A stretch of DNA of 64,000 nucleotides from Pseudomonas sp. CFII64 (GCF_000416235.1 NZ_ATLO01000027.1:92585-156584); one strand, 5' to 3'. Positions 17,086 through 26,050 are shown, counted from the first letter of the stretch. Notes: generated by a model from the letters alone, not told the origin. A program made the numbers and translations.

Positions 17086-18897
17086 ATGCCTGTTGTCAGT
17101 CGTTTTGCCGCATTTTTCGATCAGGCACGCCGTGCGCTGGGATTGGTCTGGATCACTTCCCGGGGCTTGTCGCTGGGGTTGGTGGCGGCGACTTTGATGG
17201 CGGGCGTGCTGCCGGCGCTCGCCGCTTTTCTGGGCCAGCGTATCGTTGATGCGGTGGTCGCGGCCATGCAACTGCATGCCGACACTGGCAACGCGCCGCT
17301 GTGGCCGGTATTGCGTTATGTGCTGATGGAGGCGGGCGTGCTGGGCTTGCTGGCCGGCACCCAACGCGCCTTGTCGGTCCAGCAGTCATTGCTGCGTGTG
17401 CAACTGGGGCAGCGGGTCAACACCTTGATCCTGGAAAAGGCGCAAACCCTGTCACTCAGCCAGTTCGAGGACTCGGAGTTCTATGACAAGCTAGTGCGCG
17501 TGCGCCGCGAAGCCTCAACCCGGCCGCTGGCATTGGTGACCAAATCCCTGGGGCTGACCCAGAATCTGATTTCCCTGATCAGCTTTGCGGTGCTGCTGGT
17601 GCATTTCTCGCCTTGGGCGCTGCTGATTCTGGTGCTGGGCGCCTTGCCGGTATTTTTCGCCGAAGCGCATTTTTCCGGCGATGCCTTCCGCTTGTTCACT
17701 CGCCGCGCCCCGGAAAGCCGTCAGCAGAACTACATCGAAACGCTGCTTTCCCATGAGACCTATATCAAAGAGGTCAAGCTGTTCGGTTTCGGTCCCTTGT
17801 TGTTGCAGCGTTACCGCGACACGTTCGCGCGTTTGTATGCCGAAGACCGGCGCCTGACCCTGCGTCGCGACGGTTGGGGATTTCTGTTGGGGCTGCTCGG
17901 CACTGCGGCGTTTTATCTCGCTTATGCGTGGGTGGTGGTGGACGCGGTGCATGGTCTGATCACCCTGGGCCAGATGACCATGTATCTGGTGCTGTTCAAG
18001 CAAGGGCAGGGCGCGGTGAGCAGCAGCCTGAGCGCCATCAGCGGGCTGTACGAGGACGGCCTTTATCTGGCCGATCTGTATGAATACCTCGGGCAACCCG
18101 TCACCGTGGAAGTCGGCGGCGTGACCGAAGGTGCGCTGCCCGGCGACGGCCTGCGTTTCGAAGGCGTGAGCTTTACCTATCCGGGATCCAGTCATACGAC
18201 GCTGGAAAGTATCGACCTGCATCTGGCGCCCGGTCGCAGCGTTGCGCTAGTGGGTGAAAACGGTTCCGGCAAGACCACGCTGATCAAGTTGTTGACCCGT
18301 CTGTATCGTCCGAATCAAGGGCGCATTCTGCTTGACGGCAGCGATCTCAACGACTGGAACGAAGATGCCTTGCGGCGGCGCATTGGCGTGATCTTCCAGG
18401 ACTACATCCGCTACCAGTTCATCGTTGGCGAAAATCTTGGGGTGGGTGATATCGACGCCTTCGGCGAAGAGCAACGCTGGCGTGATGCCGCCAGCCAGGG
18501 CATGGCGGCGGAGTTCATCGAGCAACTGGACAAGGGCTATGCGACGCAACTGGGCCGCTGGTTTGCCGGTGGTCAGGAACTCTCCGGCGGCCAGTGGCAG
18601 AAAATTGCCTTGTCCCGGGCCTACATGCGCCGCAACGCCGACATCCTGATCCTCGACGAACCCACCGCAGCCCTGGACGCCGGCGCTGAAGCGGCGGTGT
18701 TCGAGCATTTTCGCGAGTACGCCAAGGGCCGCATGACGCTGCTGATTTCCCACCGTTTTTCCAGCGTGCGCAATGCCGATCACATCGTCGTGCTGGATCA
18801 GGGCCGGGTCCTGGAACGCGGCGACCACGCCAGCCTGGTGGCTGCGGGCGGGCGCTATGCCACGCTGTTCGACTTGCAGGCGCGGGGGTATCGCTAA
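17086..18897 (+). CDS. ABC exporter, fused membrane and ATPase domains
   Basis: A 603-residue half-transporter. The membrane domain (about 20-330) holds six predicted helices, and the ATPase domain (about 345-600) has Walker A GENGSGKTT, Q-loop VIFQDYIRYQF, signature LSGGQWQKIALSRAYMR and Walker B DILILDEPTAALD with H-loop ISHRF. It would work as a homodimer in the inner membrane. The layout resembles exporters of peptides or lipids found alone in genomes; no cargo gene lies next to it. There is no clear Shine-Dalgarno before the ATG, so the start is moderately secure. Confidence 0.9.
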   Translation: MPVVSRFAAFFDQARRALGLVWITSRGLSLGLVAATLMAGVLPALAAFLGQRIVDAVVAAMQLHADTGNAPLWPVLRYVLMEAGVLGLLAGTQRALSVQQSLLRVQLGQRVNTLILEKAQTLSLSQFEDSEFYDKLVRVRREASTRPLALVTKSLGLTQNLISLISFAVLLVHFSPWALLILVLGALPVFFAEAHFSGDAFRLFTRRAPESRQQNYIETLLSHETYIKEVKLFGFGPLLLQRYRDTFARLYAEDRRLTLRRDGWGFLLGLLGTAAFYLAYAWVVVDAVHGLITLGQMTMYLVLFKQGQGAVSSSLSAISGLYEDGLYLADLYEYLGQPVTVEVGGVTEGALPGDGLRFEGVSFTYPGSSHTTLESIDLHLAPGRSVALVGENGSGKTTLIKLLTRLYRPNQGRILLDGSDLNDWNEDALRRRIGVIFQDYIRYQFIVGENLGVGDIDAFGEEQRWRDAASQGMAAEFIEQLDKGYATQLGRWFAGGQELSGGQWQKIALSRAYMRRNADILILDEPTAALDAGAEAAVFEHFREYAKGRMTLLISHRFSSVRNADHIVVLDQGRVLERGDHASLVAAGGRYATLFDLQARGYR

Positions 18898-18952
18898 CGG
18901 GCTTGCGACGTTCAGTGTCGGGTAAGCCGCTTCGCGAACGAGGATTGCCAAT

Positions 18953-19041
18953 GTGTAGGAGCGCGGCTTGCCCGCGAATCGGATTTTCAGCCGACTTTAT
19001 CTATCGCCTGAAACGAAGCTTTCGCGGGCAAGCCTCGATCC
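18953..19041. repeat. inverted REP doublet (REPIN-like)
   Basis: The element at 18957-18978 (AGGAGCGCGGCTTGCCCGCGAA) is repeated in inverted orientation at 19021-19041 (TTCGCGGGCAAGCCTCGATCC), with about 42 bases between them. A pair of REPs in inverted arrangement is the organisation called REPIN in P. fluorescens. It sits between the convergent exporter and binding-protein genes. Confidence 0.7.
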
Positions 19042-19069
19042 CAGGAAGGATCAGGCTAACCCCGAGCCA

Positions 19070-19903
19070 TCAAGGCAGTGGATCGAACTTCAACGCGCTC
19101 AGGCTTTGGACCTTGTCCTCACGGACCATTTTGTATTCGGTGTTCGGGCCGATCCAGCGTTCCCAGATGGCGTCGATCTCGCCAGCGTCGTCCATTGCCT
19201 TGAGGGATTCATTGACCTTGGCCAGGAACGCCGGTTCGTCCTTGCGCATACCGGCGCCAATGGGCTCCAGGGCCATTGGCTCCTTGACGATGGCCAACTC
19301 AAGACCCGATGCCTTGGCCTGATTGACCAGTTTGATCGCGGTCATGGTGTTGGTCACCAGCCCGACAACCTTGTTCTGTTGCAGCGCCATGTAGGCAGAG
19401 CCGGTGTCCTGGAACGTTACCGGAGTCGCGCCAGCGATACGGATCGACTGTTCGGAAGTTGAACCCTTGGTGGAGCTGATGCGTTTGTCCTTGAAGAACG
19501 CCTTGTCCTTGTCGGCGTTGGCGGCGTGGACCACCAGGGTTTCCTTGGCAATGTAGTACGGGTCGCTGAACTGGATCTGATCGGCGCGGGTCTTGGTGTA
19601 GGCCAGATTGGCGAAGAGCACATCGACGCGGCCCATTTTTACTTCCGGAATCCTGGCTTCCACCGACATTGGCTTGAGCTCCAGCTTGACCCCCAGCTTC
19701 TTGGCCAGCGCCGTACACAGATCGACGTCCATGCCCACCAGCTCGCGGGTTTTCGGGTCCGGCGCGGAGAACGGCGGTACATCGGCATACACGCCGCAGC
19801 TCAAAGACTGCCTGGTCATGATGTCGTTCAGCTGATCGGCGTGGGCAAGGGTGGCTGCCAGGGGACTGAGTGCTACGACGGCGAACAAATGCTTGATACG
19901 CAT
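19070..19903 (-). CDS. amino-acid ABC importer periplasmic binding protein
   Basis: Family 3 solute-binding protein, 277 residues. A Sec signal (MRIKHLFAVVALSPLAATLAHA) precedes DQLNDIMTRQSLSCGVYADVPPFSAPDPKTRELVGMDVDLCTALA, the usual ligand-binding opening. The Met at 19903 is the start because TGGAG precedes it and it opens the signal peptide; upstream codons in the frame are non-coding. It is the last gene of the unit SDR - permease - permease - ATPase - binding protein. Context suggests it brings in the substrate degraded by the neighbouring carboxylase cluster. Confidence 0.92.
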   Translation of the reverse strand: MRIKHLFAVVALSPLAATLAHADQLNDIMTRQSLSCGVYADVPPFSAPDPKTRELVGMDVDLCTALAKKLGVKLELKPMSVEARIPEVKMGRVDVLFANLAYTKTRADQIQFSDPYYIAKETLVVHAANADKDKAFFKDKRISSTKGSTSEQSIRIAGATPVTFQDTGSAYMALQQNKVVGLVTNTMTAIKLVNQAKASGLELAIVKEPMALEPIGAGMRKDEPAFLAKVNESLKAMDDAGEIDAIWERWIGPNTEYKMVREDKVQSLSALKFDPLP

Positions 19904-19961
19904 GGGAATGCTCCAGAAAAAATAGGTATGGGTAGACCGGATCCAACGGCAGTTAGAAAAA

Positions 19962-20699
19962 TCAATGTCCACGCAAGTCCGCGATAAAACGCTGGGCGCG
20001 GGGGTGTTGGGGCTGACTGAAAAAGCTCTCTGGGTCGCTTTTTTCCAGAATCTGCCCGGCATCCATGAACCAGATGGTGTCGGCAACTTCACGGGCGAAG
20101 TTCATTTCATGGGTCACGCACATCATGGTCATGCCGTCTTTGGCCAGGCCCTTCATGACACTCAGGACTTCACCGACCATTTCCGGGTCCAGGGCACTGG
20201 TGGGTTCGTCGAACAACATCACCGGCGGCTCCATGGCCAAGGCCCGGGCAATGGCCACGCGTTGCTGTTGGCCGCCGGATAATTGCGCGGGGTAGGCGCC
20301 AGCTTTGTGCGCCAGGCCGACGCGTTCCAACAATTCCATGGCCCGCTGTTTGGCGGCCGAGCCCTTCAAGCCCAAAGTCTTGGTGGGCGACAGGATGATG
20401 TTGTCCAGCACCGACAGGTGTGGAAACAGGTTAAAGCTCTGGAATACAAAACCGACCCGGCTACGCAGCCGGTTCACGTTGGCGTCGGTGCCGTTTACAT
20501 CCTGGCCGTCGAACAGAATCTGCCCTTCCTGGATGTCCTCCAGGCGATTGACCGTGCGGATCAGCGTCGACTTTCCGGAGCCTGAAGGGCCGCACAGCAC
20601 CACCACTTCACCGGTATTTACCTGGGCGGTGAGATTGGTCAAGGCCTGGTATTCGCCGTACCACTTGTTGACGTTGGAAAACATGATCATTGGACGCAT
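19962..20699 (-). CDS. amino-acid ABC importer ATPase
   Basis: GlnQ/HisP-type ATPase of 245 residues. Motifs: Walker [11 protein letters not shown]-loop [14 protein letters not shown], signature LSGGQQQR, Walker [15 protein letters not shown] and H-loop THEMNFA. ATG at 20699 has AGGG 9 bases before it; a second Met at 20690 is possible. It lies 13 bp after the permease upstream and 58 bp before the binding protein. Confidence 0.94.
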   Translation of the reverse strand: MRPMIMFSNVNKWYGEYQALTNLTAQVNTGEVVVLCGPSGSGKSTLIRTVNRLEDIQEGQILFDGQDVNGTDANVNRLRSRVGFVFQSFNLFPHLSVLDNIILSPTKTLGLKGSAAKQRAMELLERVGLAHKAGAYPAQLSGGQQQRVAIARALAMEPPVMLFDEPTSALDPEMVGEVLSVMKGLAKDGMTMMCVTHEMNFAREVADTIWFMDAGQILEKSDPESFFSQPQHPRAQRFIADLRGH

Positions 20700-20712
20700 G
20701 AGTCAGCCCTGT

Positions 20713-21456
20713 TCAATTAATAGGGGTCAGCAAAGGGCTGTCGACGGCGGCAGCGGTTACGGTACCCAGACGCTTGCGGGCAATGCGCCGCTCCAGCCAG
20801 TCGGCCAGATGGGTCAGGGCGAAACACAGCAGGTAATAAATGACCGCGAGGATGAAGAACACCTGAAACGGCTTGGTCAGCAGTTGGTTGTTGACCTGAT
20901 TGGCGGCGAACGTCACTTCCTGAACGTTGATCACATAACCCAGAGACGTTTCCTTGATGATGGAGATGAACTGGCTCAGCAGGCTGGGCAGGGCGTTGTA
21001 AAGCGCCTGGGGGAGGATGACCCAGGTGGTGGTGCGCAAGTAGCTCATGCCCAAGGCGCGGGAGGCTTCGTACTGGCCGCTCGGCAATGCCTGGATGCTG
21101 CCGCGAATGATTTCGCACAGATACGCGCTCTGGTAGATCACCAGGGTGCAGAGCATGGTGGTGAACCCGGTGATGTTGTGGCCGATGAGCAAGGGGACCA
21201 GAAAGTAGGTCCAGAAGATCACCATGAGCAGCGGAATTCCCCGCAGCACATACACCCAGACTGTCGCGCAATAGCGCAGCGCTTTCCACGGCGAGATTCT
21301 TGCGACAGCCAGCAGCAGGCCGAACGGAAAGGCCAGCAACAGGGCCAGTACCGCCAGAATCAGCGTGCTTGCCAGTCCACCCAATGGACCGTGCGGGTAT
21401 TGGCCGATCAGGAACAGCGTCCAGTTTTCCTGGAGGATCTTGAAGATATCGAACAT
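20713..21456 (-). CDS. amino-acid ABC importer permease 1
   Basis: HisM/GltK-type inner-membrane permease, 247 residues. It has the motif VLRGIPLLMVIFWTYF followed by the EAA loop GSIQALPSGQYEASRALGMSYLRTTTW. The start follows GAGGTAAG and is only 6 bp from the stop of the other permease, so both are in one transcript. It forms the channel with its neighbour. Confidence 0.93.
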   Translation of the reverse strand: MFDIFKILQENWTLFLIGQYPHGPLGGLASTLILAVLALLLAFPFGLLLAVARISPWKALRYCATVWVYVLRGIPLLMVIFWTYFLVPLLIGHNITGFTTMLCTLVIYQSAYLCEIIRGSIQALPSGQYEASRALGMSYLRTTTWVILPQALYNALPSLLSQFISIIKETSLGYVINVQEVTFAANQVNNQLLTKPFQVFFILAVIYYLLCFALTHLADWLERRIARKRLGTVTAAAVDSPLLTPIN

Positions 21457-21462
21457 GCTCGC

Positions 21463-22164
21463 TTACCTCGCCAGGGCTTTGTTGAACCGCTTGGCCAGCA
21501 GGGCACCGAGCCCCATCAGCAGCAGCGAAATGGCCAGGTACACCACTGAGGCAACCAGAAAGGACTCGAAGGTTCGGAAGGTATAGTTCTCGACTTCTCG
21601 CGTTGCATACGTCAGCTCCATCACTCCGATAGCCATGGCCAGACTGGTGTTCTTGAACAAGAGCACCGTGTGGTTGATCAACGACGGCAAGGAGTTGCGC
21701 ACGCCCTGGGGCAGGATCACGTAGCGCATTGAACGCACATAGCCCATGCCCAGCGCTCGCGAAGCCTCGGTTTGCCCCGTCGGAATGGCCCGCAGGCCAC
21801 TGCGGATGTCTTCACTGAAATAGGCCGCCTGACACAGGCCAAGGGCGATGATCGAGAACAGGTATTCAGTGTTGTAATTGGCCAGCCAGATCTGCGTCGA
21901 GGTGGACAGCAGTGTCGGGATACCGAAATACCACAGCATCAATTGCACCAGTGTCGGCACGTTGCGGTGGTAGGAAACATAGGCCGCAACGATGCGGTTC
22001 GCGTATTTGTTGCCGGTCAGGCGCACGGTCACCAGAACGAGTGCCAGGGCCATGGCCAGGCACCAGGCAAACAGCGCCAGTTGCAAGGTCATTTCGATGC
22101 CCTTGACGATCAGTTCGGCGTATTCACCTTGCAGGATCGGGGCTAAATCGAAGTCATGCTTCAT
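21463..22164 (-). CDS. amino-acid ABC importer permease 2
   Basis: HisQ/GltJ-type permease, 233 residues, with SYHRNVPTLVQLMLWYFGIP and the EAA loop GLRAIPTGQTEASRALGMGYVRSMRY. ATG at 22164 is preferred over the TTG at 22170 because AGGGATTGACC precedes it. It is the first transporter gene after the dehydrogenase; a terminator-like hairpin sits in the 120-bp gap between them. Confidence 0.92.
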   Translation of the reverse strand: MKHDFDLAPILQGEYAELIVKGIEMTLQLALFAWCLAMALALVLVTVRLTGNKYANRIVAAYVSYHRNVPTLVQLMLWYFGIPTLLSTSTQIWLANYNTEYLFSIIALGLCQAAYFSEDIRSGLRAIPTGQTEASRALGMGYVRSMRYVILPQGVRNSLPSLINHTVLLFKNTSLAMAIGVMELTYATREVENYTFRTFESFLVASVVYLAISLLLMGLGALLAKRFNKALAR

Positions 22165-22194
22165 GGTCAATCCCTATCAGCATTGGGTAGGGGC

Positions 22195-22221
22195 AGAAAA
22201 AGTGCCAGGCATTGGCCTGGC
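22195..22221 (-). terminator. terminator or attenuator hairpin between dehydrogenase and importer genes
   Basis: Read on the minus strand, a perfect 7-bp stem (GCCAGGC/GCCTGGC, 4-base loop, 22204-22221) is followed by TTTTT. It lies 64 bp after the dehydrogenase stop and before the first permease. It could partly uncouple the importer from the dehydrogenase promoter. Confidence 0.6.
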
Positions 22222-22284
22222 CAAGGAGCGCATTGACGGATGAGTCCGTTCTGTTCGCAGTGCAGCGGTGCAGCGCTGGCAGGT

Positions 22285-23037
22285 TCAGCCCTGGTAATCC
22301 TGCGGGCGGGCGGTCGACAGGCCACCGGGGACTTGCAGGGTCGGCGTGATTTCCATGTGACCGATATTGACGGCGACCGGGGCGGCAATGGCGAAGGCGA
22401 TGGCATTGGCGATGTCCGCGGCCACCGGCAACTCGAAGCCCTCGACAAAGCGCTTGTAGGTTTCTTCGGAATCGCCATGGACATGGGCGAAGATGTCAGT
22501 GGCAACGCGGCCAGGGCAGATTTCGGTAACCCGTACGCGTTTGCCGAAGGCATCGATACGCAGTTGGCGAGAAAGCATGCTCACGGCGGCCTTGGTGGCG
22601 TGATAGGTCGAGTTACCGCCAAAGTTATAGGCCGCAGCAATGGAGCTGATATTGATGATGTGGCCACTGTCGCGTTCGACCATGCCTGGCAATGCCAGAC
22701 GCGCCAGATGCAGCACGGCGCGCAGGTTGACATCGATCAGGAAATCGATGCCCTCGGCGTCTGCCGCAAGGATCGAACCCGGACGATCCACCCCGGCGTT
22801 GTTGACCAGAATATCGAAGCTGTATTGGCCGAACAGGGCGGTCAGTGCGGGCAGATCGGTAACGTCGATAGCATGGGCAATACAACCAGTGCGTGCGGCC
22901 AGATCAGCCAGTTTGTCGGCGCTGCGGGCAATGGCATGAACTTCGATACCTTCCTGACAAAGACGCTCGACCACGGCTGCGCCGATGCCGGAAGAAGCGC
23001 CAGTGACCAGTGCGGTTTTGTAATCGGAAAATGGCAT
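22285..23037 (-). CDS. short-chain dehydrogenase/reductase
   Basis: NAD(P)-dependent oxidoreductase of the classical SDR family, 250 residues. Cofactor motif TGASSGIG near 13-20, NNAG motif (LVNNAGV) near 85, catalytic Ser in NISSIAA and YHATK as the Y-x-x-x-K pair. It is of the YdfG/serine-3-dehydrogenase length class, suggesting a hydroxy acid or amino acid substrate, which is inference. The Met at 23037 has AGGGG before it; the in-frame ATG at 23058 adds 7 residues. A Nac-type site and a promoter lie upstream. Confidence 0.9.
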   Translation of the reverse strand: MPFSDYKTALVTGASSGIGAAVVERLCQEGIEVHAIARSADKLADLAARTGCIAHAIDVTDLPALTALFGQYSFDILVNNAGVDRPGSILAADAEGIDFLIDVNLRAVLHLARLALPGMVERDSGHIINISSIAAAYNFGGNSTYHATKAAVSMLSRQLRIDAFGKRVRVTEICPGRVATDIFAHVHGDSEETYKRFVEGFELPVAADIANAIAFAIAAPVAVNIGHMEITPTLQVPGGLSTARPQDYQG

Positions 23038-23116
23038 TGCGGTTACCCCTGAATCCATGGGTTCACACGCCTGGCATGTGAACGATCAATACGGTTGTGT
23101 GTAGCTCATGTACCGA

Positions 23117-23145
23117 CTCTATCCAGCGTAAACCCTGGCGACCAA
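23117..23145 (-). promoter_or_regulatory. predicted promoter of the dehydrogenase-importer operon
   Basis: On the minus strand TTGGTC (23145-23140) and ATAGAG (23122-23117) are separated by 17 bases, a sigma70-like layout. The -35 falls inside the 42-bp box shared with the accB promoter, 20 bases downstream of the ATA-N9-TAT palindrome. The implied transcription start is near 23110. Confidence 0.55.
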
Positions 23146-23183
23146 GACGGAATGGCTGTGTGGCTATAAGGCTCTCTTATGAC
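23142..23183 (-). promoter_or_regulatory. Nac-type operator box A (before the dehydrogenase operon)
   Basis: The core ATAAGGCTCTCTTAT at 23166-23180 is a palindrome with the ATA-N9-TAT consensus known for the LysR protein Nac. The surrounding 42 bases agree at 36 positions, ungapped, with 27946-27987. Its centre lies about 63 bases upstream of the predicted transcription start, the position expected for an activator of this family. Confidence 0.75.
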
Positions 23184-23203
23184 GTTGGCCCAGAGCGGCC
23201 GGC

Positions 23204-23971
23204 TCAGGCCATCAGCTGTGAGACGGGCACGATCTGGCCCCCGGCAGTTTCGATTTCGCGACGCACGGTGTGAGCCAGCTCAACCGCGCCCGGTGTGTCG
23301 CCGTGGAGCAATATCGAACAGGCGTTGACCTTGATCACCTTGCCGTTGATGCTCGTTACGGTGCTGTCTTCAAGTAACTGACGAACCCGCTGCAATACGG
23401 TGGTTGAGTCCTTGATCACCGAGTTGGCGATTTTGCGTGGCACCAGCAGGCAATCGTCGTCGTACGCGCGGTCGGCCAGAAACGTGGTGGCGACTCGCAA
23501 ATTGCACAGGGCGGCAGCGCTTTCGATGGCCCTGCTGCTTGAGGAACTGATGATGAGTGTCGGATCAAAGGCGGCCACGGTCCGAATCAGCGGCGTTGCC
23601 AGCTCGATATCAGCGGCGGCCATGTTGCCCAGGGCGCCATGGAAGCTCATGTGCGTCATGCGATGCCCGGCGGCTTTGGCAATAGCCGCCAGAGCCCCCA
23701 ACTGATACGTCACATACGTACATAGCTCGGTGATGTCGATATTCATCTGACGTCGGCCGAAGCCCTGCAGGTCGGGGAAACCTACATGGGCGCCCAGATC
23801 GATGCCTTTGGCTTTGGCCATGCGTGCAGTGTTATTCATGATCAATGGGTCGCCGGCATGAAAACCGCACGCGACGTTGGCCGAGGAAATGATCTCCATC
23901 AGCGCTTCATCCTCGCCCATGCGCCAGGCACCGAAACCTTCACCCAGGTCCGCATTCAGATCGATCTTCAT
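23204..23971 (-). CDS. pxpA: 5-oxoprolinase subunit A (LamB/YcsF family)
   Basis: A 255-residue protein matching the YcsF/PxpA family, with the opening DLNADLGEGFGAWRMGEDE and IISSANVACGFHAGDP, and later VKVNACSILLHGDTPGAVELA. With PxpB and PxpC it forms the ATP-dependent enzyme that opens 5-oxoproline to glutamate; PxpA has a TIM-barrel-like amidohydrolase-type fold. It is the last gene of the accB-accC-pxpB-pxpC-BCCP-like-pxpA operon and overlaps the BCCP-like gene by 4 bp. The linkage to biotin enzymes leaves open a related lactam or amide as the true substrate. Confidence 0.93.
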   Translation of the reverse strand: MKIDLNADLGEGFGAWRMGEDEALMEIISSANVACGFHAGDPLIMNNTARMAKAKGIDLGAHVGFPDLQGFGRRQMNIDITELCTYVTYQLGALAAIAKAAGHRMTHMSFHGALGNMAAADIELATPLIRTVAAFDPTLIISSSSSRAIESAAALCNLRVATTFLADRAYDDDCLLVPRKIANSVIKDSTTVLQRVRQLLEDSTVTSINGKVIKVNACSILLHGDTPGAVELAHTVRREIETAGGQIVPVSQLMA

Positions 23972-24399
23972 GGCAGCATTGCTCCGGCTTCAACAGGACA
24001 AAGGCTGATCAGCGTCTGGCCATAACCCACGGCGGTGCCGCTGGATACGAGCTGGCTGCAGACCTTTCCGGCGTGCTGGCTGCGTACGGGAAGCAGCAGC
24101 GAGCCAATTGCCAGGAGGGCCACCAACTGCCCAACCACCACGTCGCTGGCCATGGGCGCGAGCACTAAATTGTCGTCCGGGTGTGCATCCAGAAACCGTC
24201 CCAACGACGGGGCCTTGATGTCGAGCAGGGTTGCGCAAGGCCTGGCTTCCGGGGTTGTCGGGTCGGGAGCTGCCGAAGGAGGGGCGTGGGCGCTGCCGAG
24301 CTTGAGCGTCAGCTTGAATCCCGGCTTCTCGATCTCAGCACCGCACAGGCCTGCCTGTTTCAGGTCCGCCGACAACTGGCGAATTTCTTCAATATTCAT
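23968..24399 (-). CDS. degenerate biotin carboxyl carrier-like protein lacking the biotinyl lysine
   Basis: A 143-residue protein with the same plan as the AccB encoded in this operon: an N-terminal MNIEEIRQLSADLKQAGLCGAEIEKPGFKLTL region, an Ala/Pro linker, and a C-terminal lipoyl/biotinyl-like domain. Where AccB has EAMKM, this protein reads AIGSL, so the lysine that carries biotin is Ser100. It cannot be biotinylated at the normal site and may serve as a structural or regulatory subunit. The start at 24399 has GAGGATG before it. It overlaps pxpA by 4 bp and lies 11 bp from the pxpC stop. Confidence 0.8.
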   Translation of the reverse strand: MNIEEIRQLSADLKQAGLCGAEIEKPGFKLTLKLGSAHAPPSAAPDPTTPEARPCATLLDIKAPSLGRFLDAHPDDNLVLAPMASDVVVGQLVALLAIGSLLLPVRSQHAGKVCSQLVSSGTAVGYGQTLISLCPVEAGAMLP

Positions 24400-24410
24400 T
24401 GTCATCATCC

Positions 24411-25382
24411 TCAACGCCGGGCCAGGCCATGCAGGGCCACAAGACGCCGTGTTTCGGCGAGATAGCGCTGGTTGTGTTCAAGGGCGTCCAGCGCCTGGTC
24501 ATAACTGCATTCGATAAAGCGCACCCGGCTGCCAATGGCGGCCTGACCCAGGCGCCACAGGTCGGCCTCGATCACGGTGCCGAATTTCGGGTAGCCGCCG
24601 CTGGGTTGAGCATCACGCATCTGGATAATGGGCTGGCCGCCATGGGGCACTTGAATGACGCCAGGCACGATGCCGTGGGAGCGAACCTCCACGGCGCGCT
24701 CAGGCAGGATCGGTGTGCCGGCGAGGCGATAGCCGTAGCGATTGCTCTGGGAGGTGATTTTCCAGTCTCCGGCCCAGAACGACGCACGGGAGTCGGCGGT
24801 AAAACCCAGATACTCGGCGGCAGGCAATACGCGAATGGCGGGGATGTCATGCACGGCCAGAGGCAGTGCCCGAGCGGCACCCAGCACGCCGAAATCCGTC
24901 GCCCCGGCGAGCAATCCCGGCTTGCCGGCGCCCAGTTGATCACCTTGCTGCAAGGCGCGCCCCTGGAAACCGCCAAACTCACCGCGCAGCTGGGTGCTGC
25001 GTGAACCGAGCACCCGTGGCACGTCGACCCCGCCTGCCAGGCACAGATAGGCTCGGCAGCCCGAAGCAGGGCGGTCGATGGTCAGGGTCTGGCCTTTGTG
25101 ACCTTGCATGACCCAGTTCGGCGGCAATGCGCTGCCGTCCAGATTCGATGCGCAGGCTGCGCCAGTCACCGCAAAGGCACAGTCCGCCAGCAGGCGTACC
25201 TGGAAGGGAAATACCGGAATTTCGATAGCTGCTGCATCATCGTCATTGCCCAGCAAAATATTGCCGGTCACGACGGCCAGCGCGTCCATTGCACCTGAAG
25301 TGCCCACCCCATAACCCAGGCTGCCGATTCGGCCCAGATCCTGAACCGTGGCCAGGGCCGTGGCGGATAGAATCTCGATCAT
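24411..25382 (-). CDS. pxpC: 5-oxoprolinase subunit C / KipA-type carboxyltransferase domain protein
   Basis: A 323-residue protein of the AHS2 (KipA/PxpC) family, with the N-terminal SATALATVQDLGRIGSLGYGVGTSGAMDALA block and RVRFIECSYDQALDAL near the C-terminus. The same domain forms one half of the carboxyltransferase part of urea carboxylase. It acts with PxpB; the two genes overlap by 4 bp in the order B-C. In this operon a complete biotin carboxylase and carrier protein are encoded upstream, so it may work as a real biotin-dependent carboxyltransferase subunit. Confidence 0.93.
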   Translation of the reverse strand: MIEILSATALATVQDLGRIGSLGYGVGTSGAMDALAVVTGNILLGNDDDAAAIEIPVFPFQVRLLADCAFAVTGAACASNLDGSALPPNWVMQGHKGQTLTIDRPASGCRAYLCLAGGVDVPRVLGSRSTQLRGEFGGFQGRALQQGDQLGAGKPGLLAGATDFGVLGAARALPLAVHDIPAIRVLPAAEYLGFTADSRASFWAGDWKITSQSNRYGYRLAGTPILPERAVEVRSHGIVPGVIQVPHGGQPIIQMRDAQPSGGYPKFGTVIEADLWRLGQAAIGSRVRFIECSYDQALDALEHNQRYLAETRRLVALHGLARR

Positions 25383-26050
25383 CGAATGATCCTCTCGATG
25401 CGAAAGCGCAGCAGATCACCCGGCTGCAAGAGCGCCGGAGGGGATTGTTCCGGGTCGAAGAAGACCATTTCGGTACGGCCGATGGTGTTCCAGCCGCTGG
25501 GACCGGCGGACGCCGAAACCCCGGTCTGCACGCCGCCGATAGACACTGAACCGGCGCCGATGCTGATCACCGGAACCTGGCGCCTCGGGGTCGCGATACG
25601 CGGATCCATGCCTCCCAGATAGCAGTAACCCGGATGGCTGCCTAAGGCGTACACCGGATAAAGCGGCTCACTGTGCAGGTGAGCAATGGTCTCGATATCC
25701 AGCCCGGTGTGGGCAATCACGTCATTGATGTGTGGCCCGTGCTCACCGCCGTAAGTCACCGGCAATTCGATGATGCGGCCCTCCAGTGGCAAGGGCTCGC
25801 AAGCTTCCCAGGTTTCCAGCAGGCGTTGGGTCAGGGCGCCGAGTTCCCTCGGTGCGCGGGTGAACGTCAACATCAGGTTATTCATGCCCGGCACAGATTC
25901 GCGAATTTCCGGCCATTGCGCGGTCACCCGGGCCATCGCCCAGAGGCGCTGTTGCGGGGCCAGGTCCAGGCTGCCTGGCGCCTCAAAAAGCAGGGCCGTG
26001 GTGCCCAACAGGCTGATGGTCGGACTCGGGTCCGCAGGGGTGATGCTCAT
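25379..26050 (-). CDS. pxpB: 5-oxoprolinase subunit B / KipI-type protein
   Basis: A 223-residue AHS1 (KipI/PxpB) family protein. Diagnostic segments are ITYGG-like [43 protein letters not shown] and [29 protein letters not shown]. It pairs with PxpC, and the two domains correspond to the urea carboxylase carboxyltransferase region. Met at 26050 is the start, overlapping the accC stop by 4 bp; an upstream in-frame extension to 26110 lies within accC and is not needed. Confidence 0.93.
   Translation of the reverse strand: MSITPADPSPTISLLGTTALLFEAPGSLDLAPQQRLWAMARVTAQWPEIRESVPGMNNLMLTFTRAPRELGALTQRLLETWEACEPLPLEGRIIELPVTYGGEHGPHINDVIAHTGLDIETIAHLHSEPLYPVYALGSHPGYCYLGGMDPRIATPRRQVPVISIGAGSVSIGGVQTGVSASAGPSGWNTIGRTEMVFFDPEQSPPALLQPGDLLRFRIERIIR

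Noticed and set aside
20305..21549. Long open frame (414 codons) on the plus strand
   Set aside because: It is the antisense shadow of the ATPase and permease genes of the amino-acid importer, is rich in Gln/Arg/His as such shadows are, and has no family features or ribosome site.
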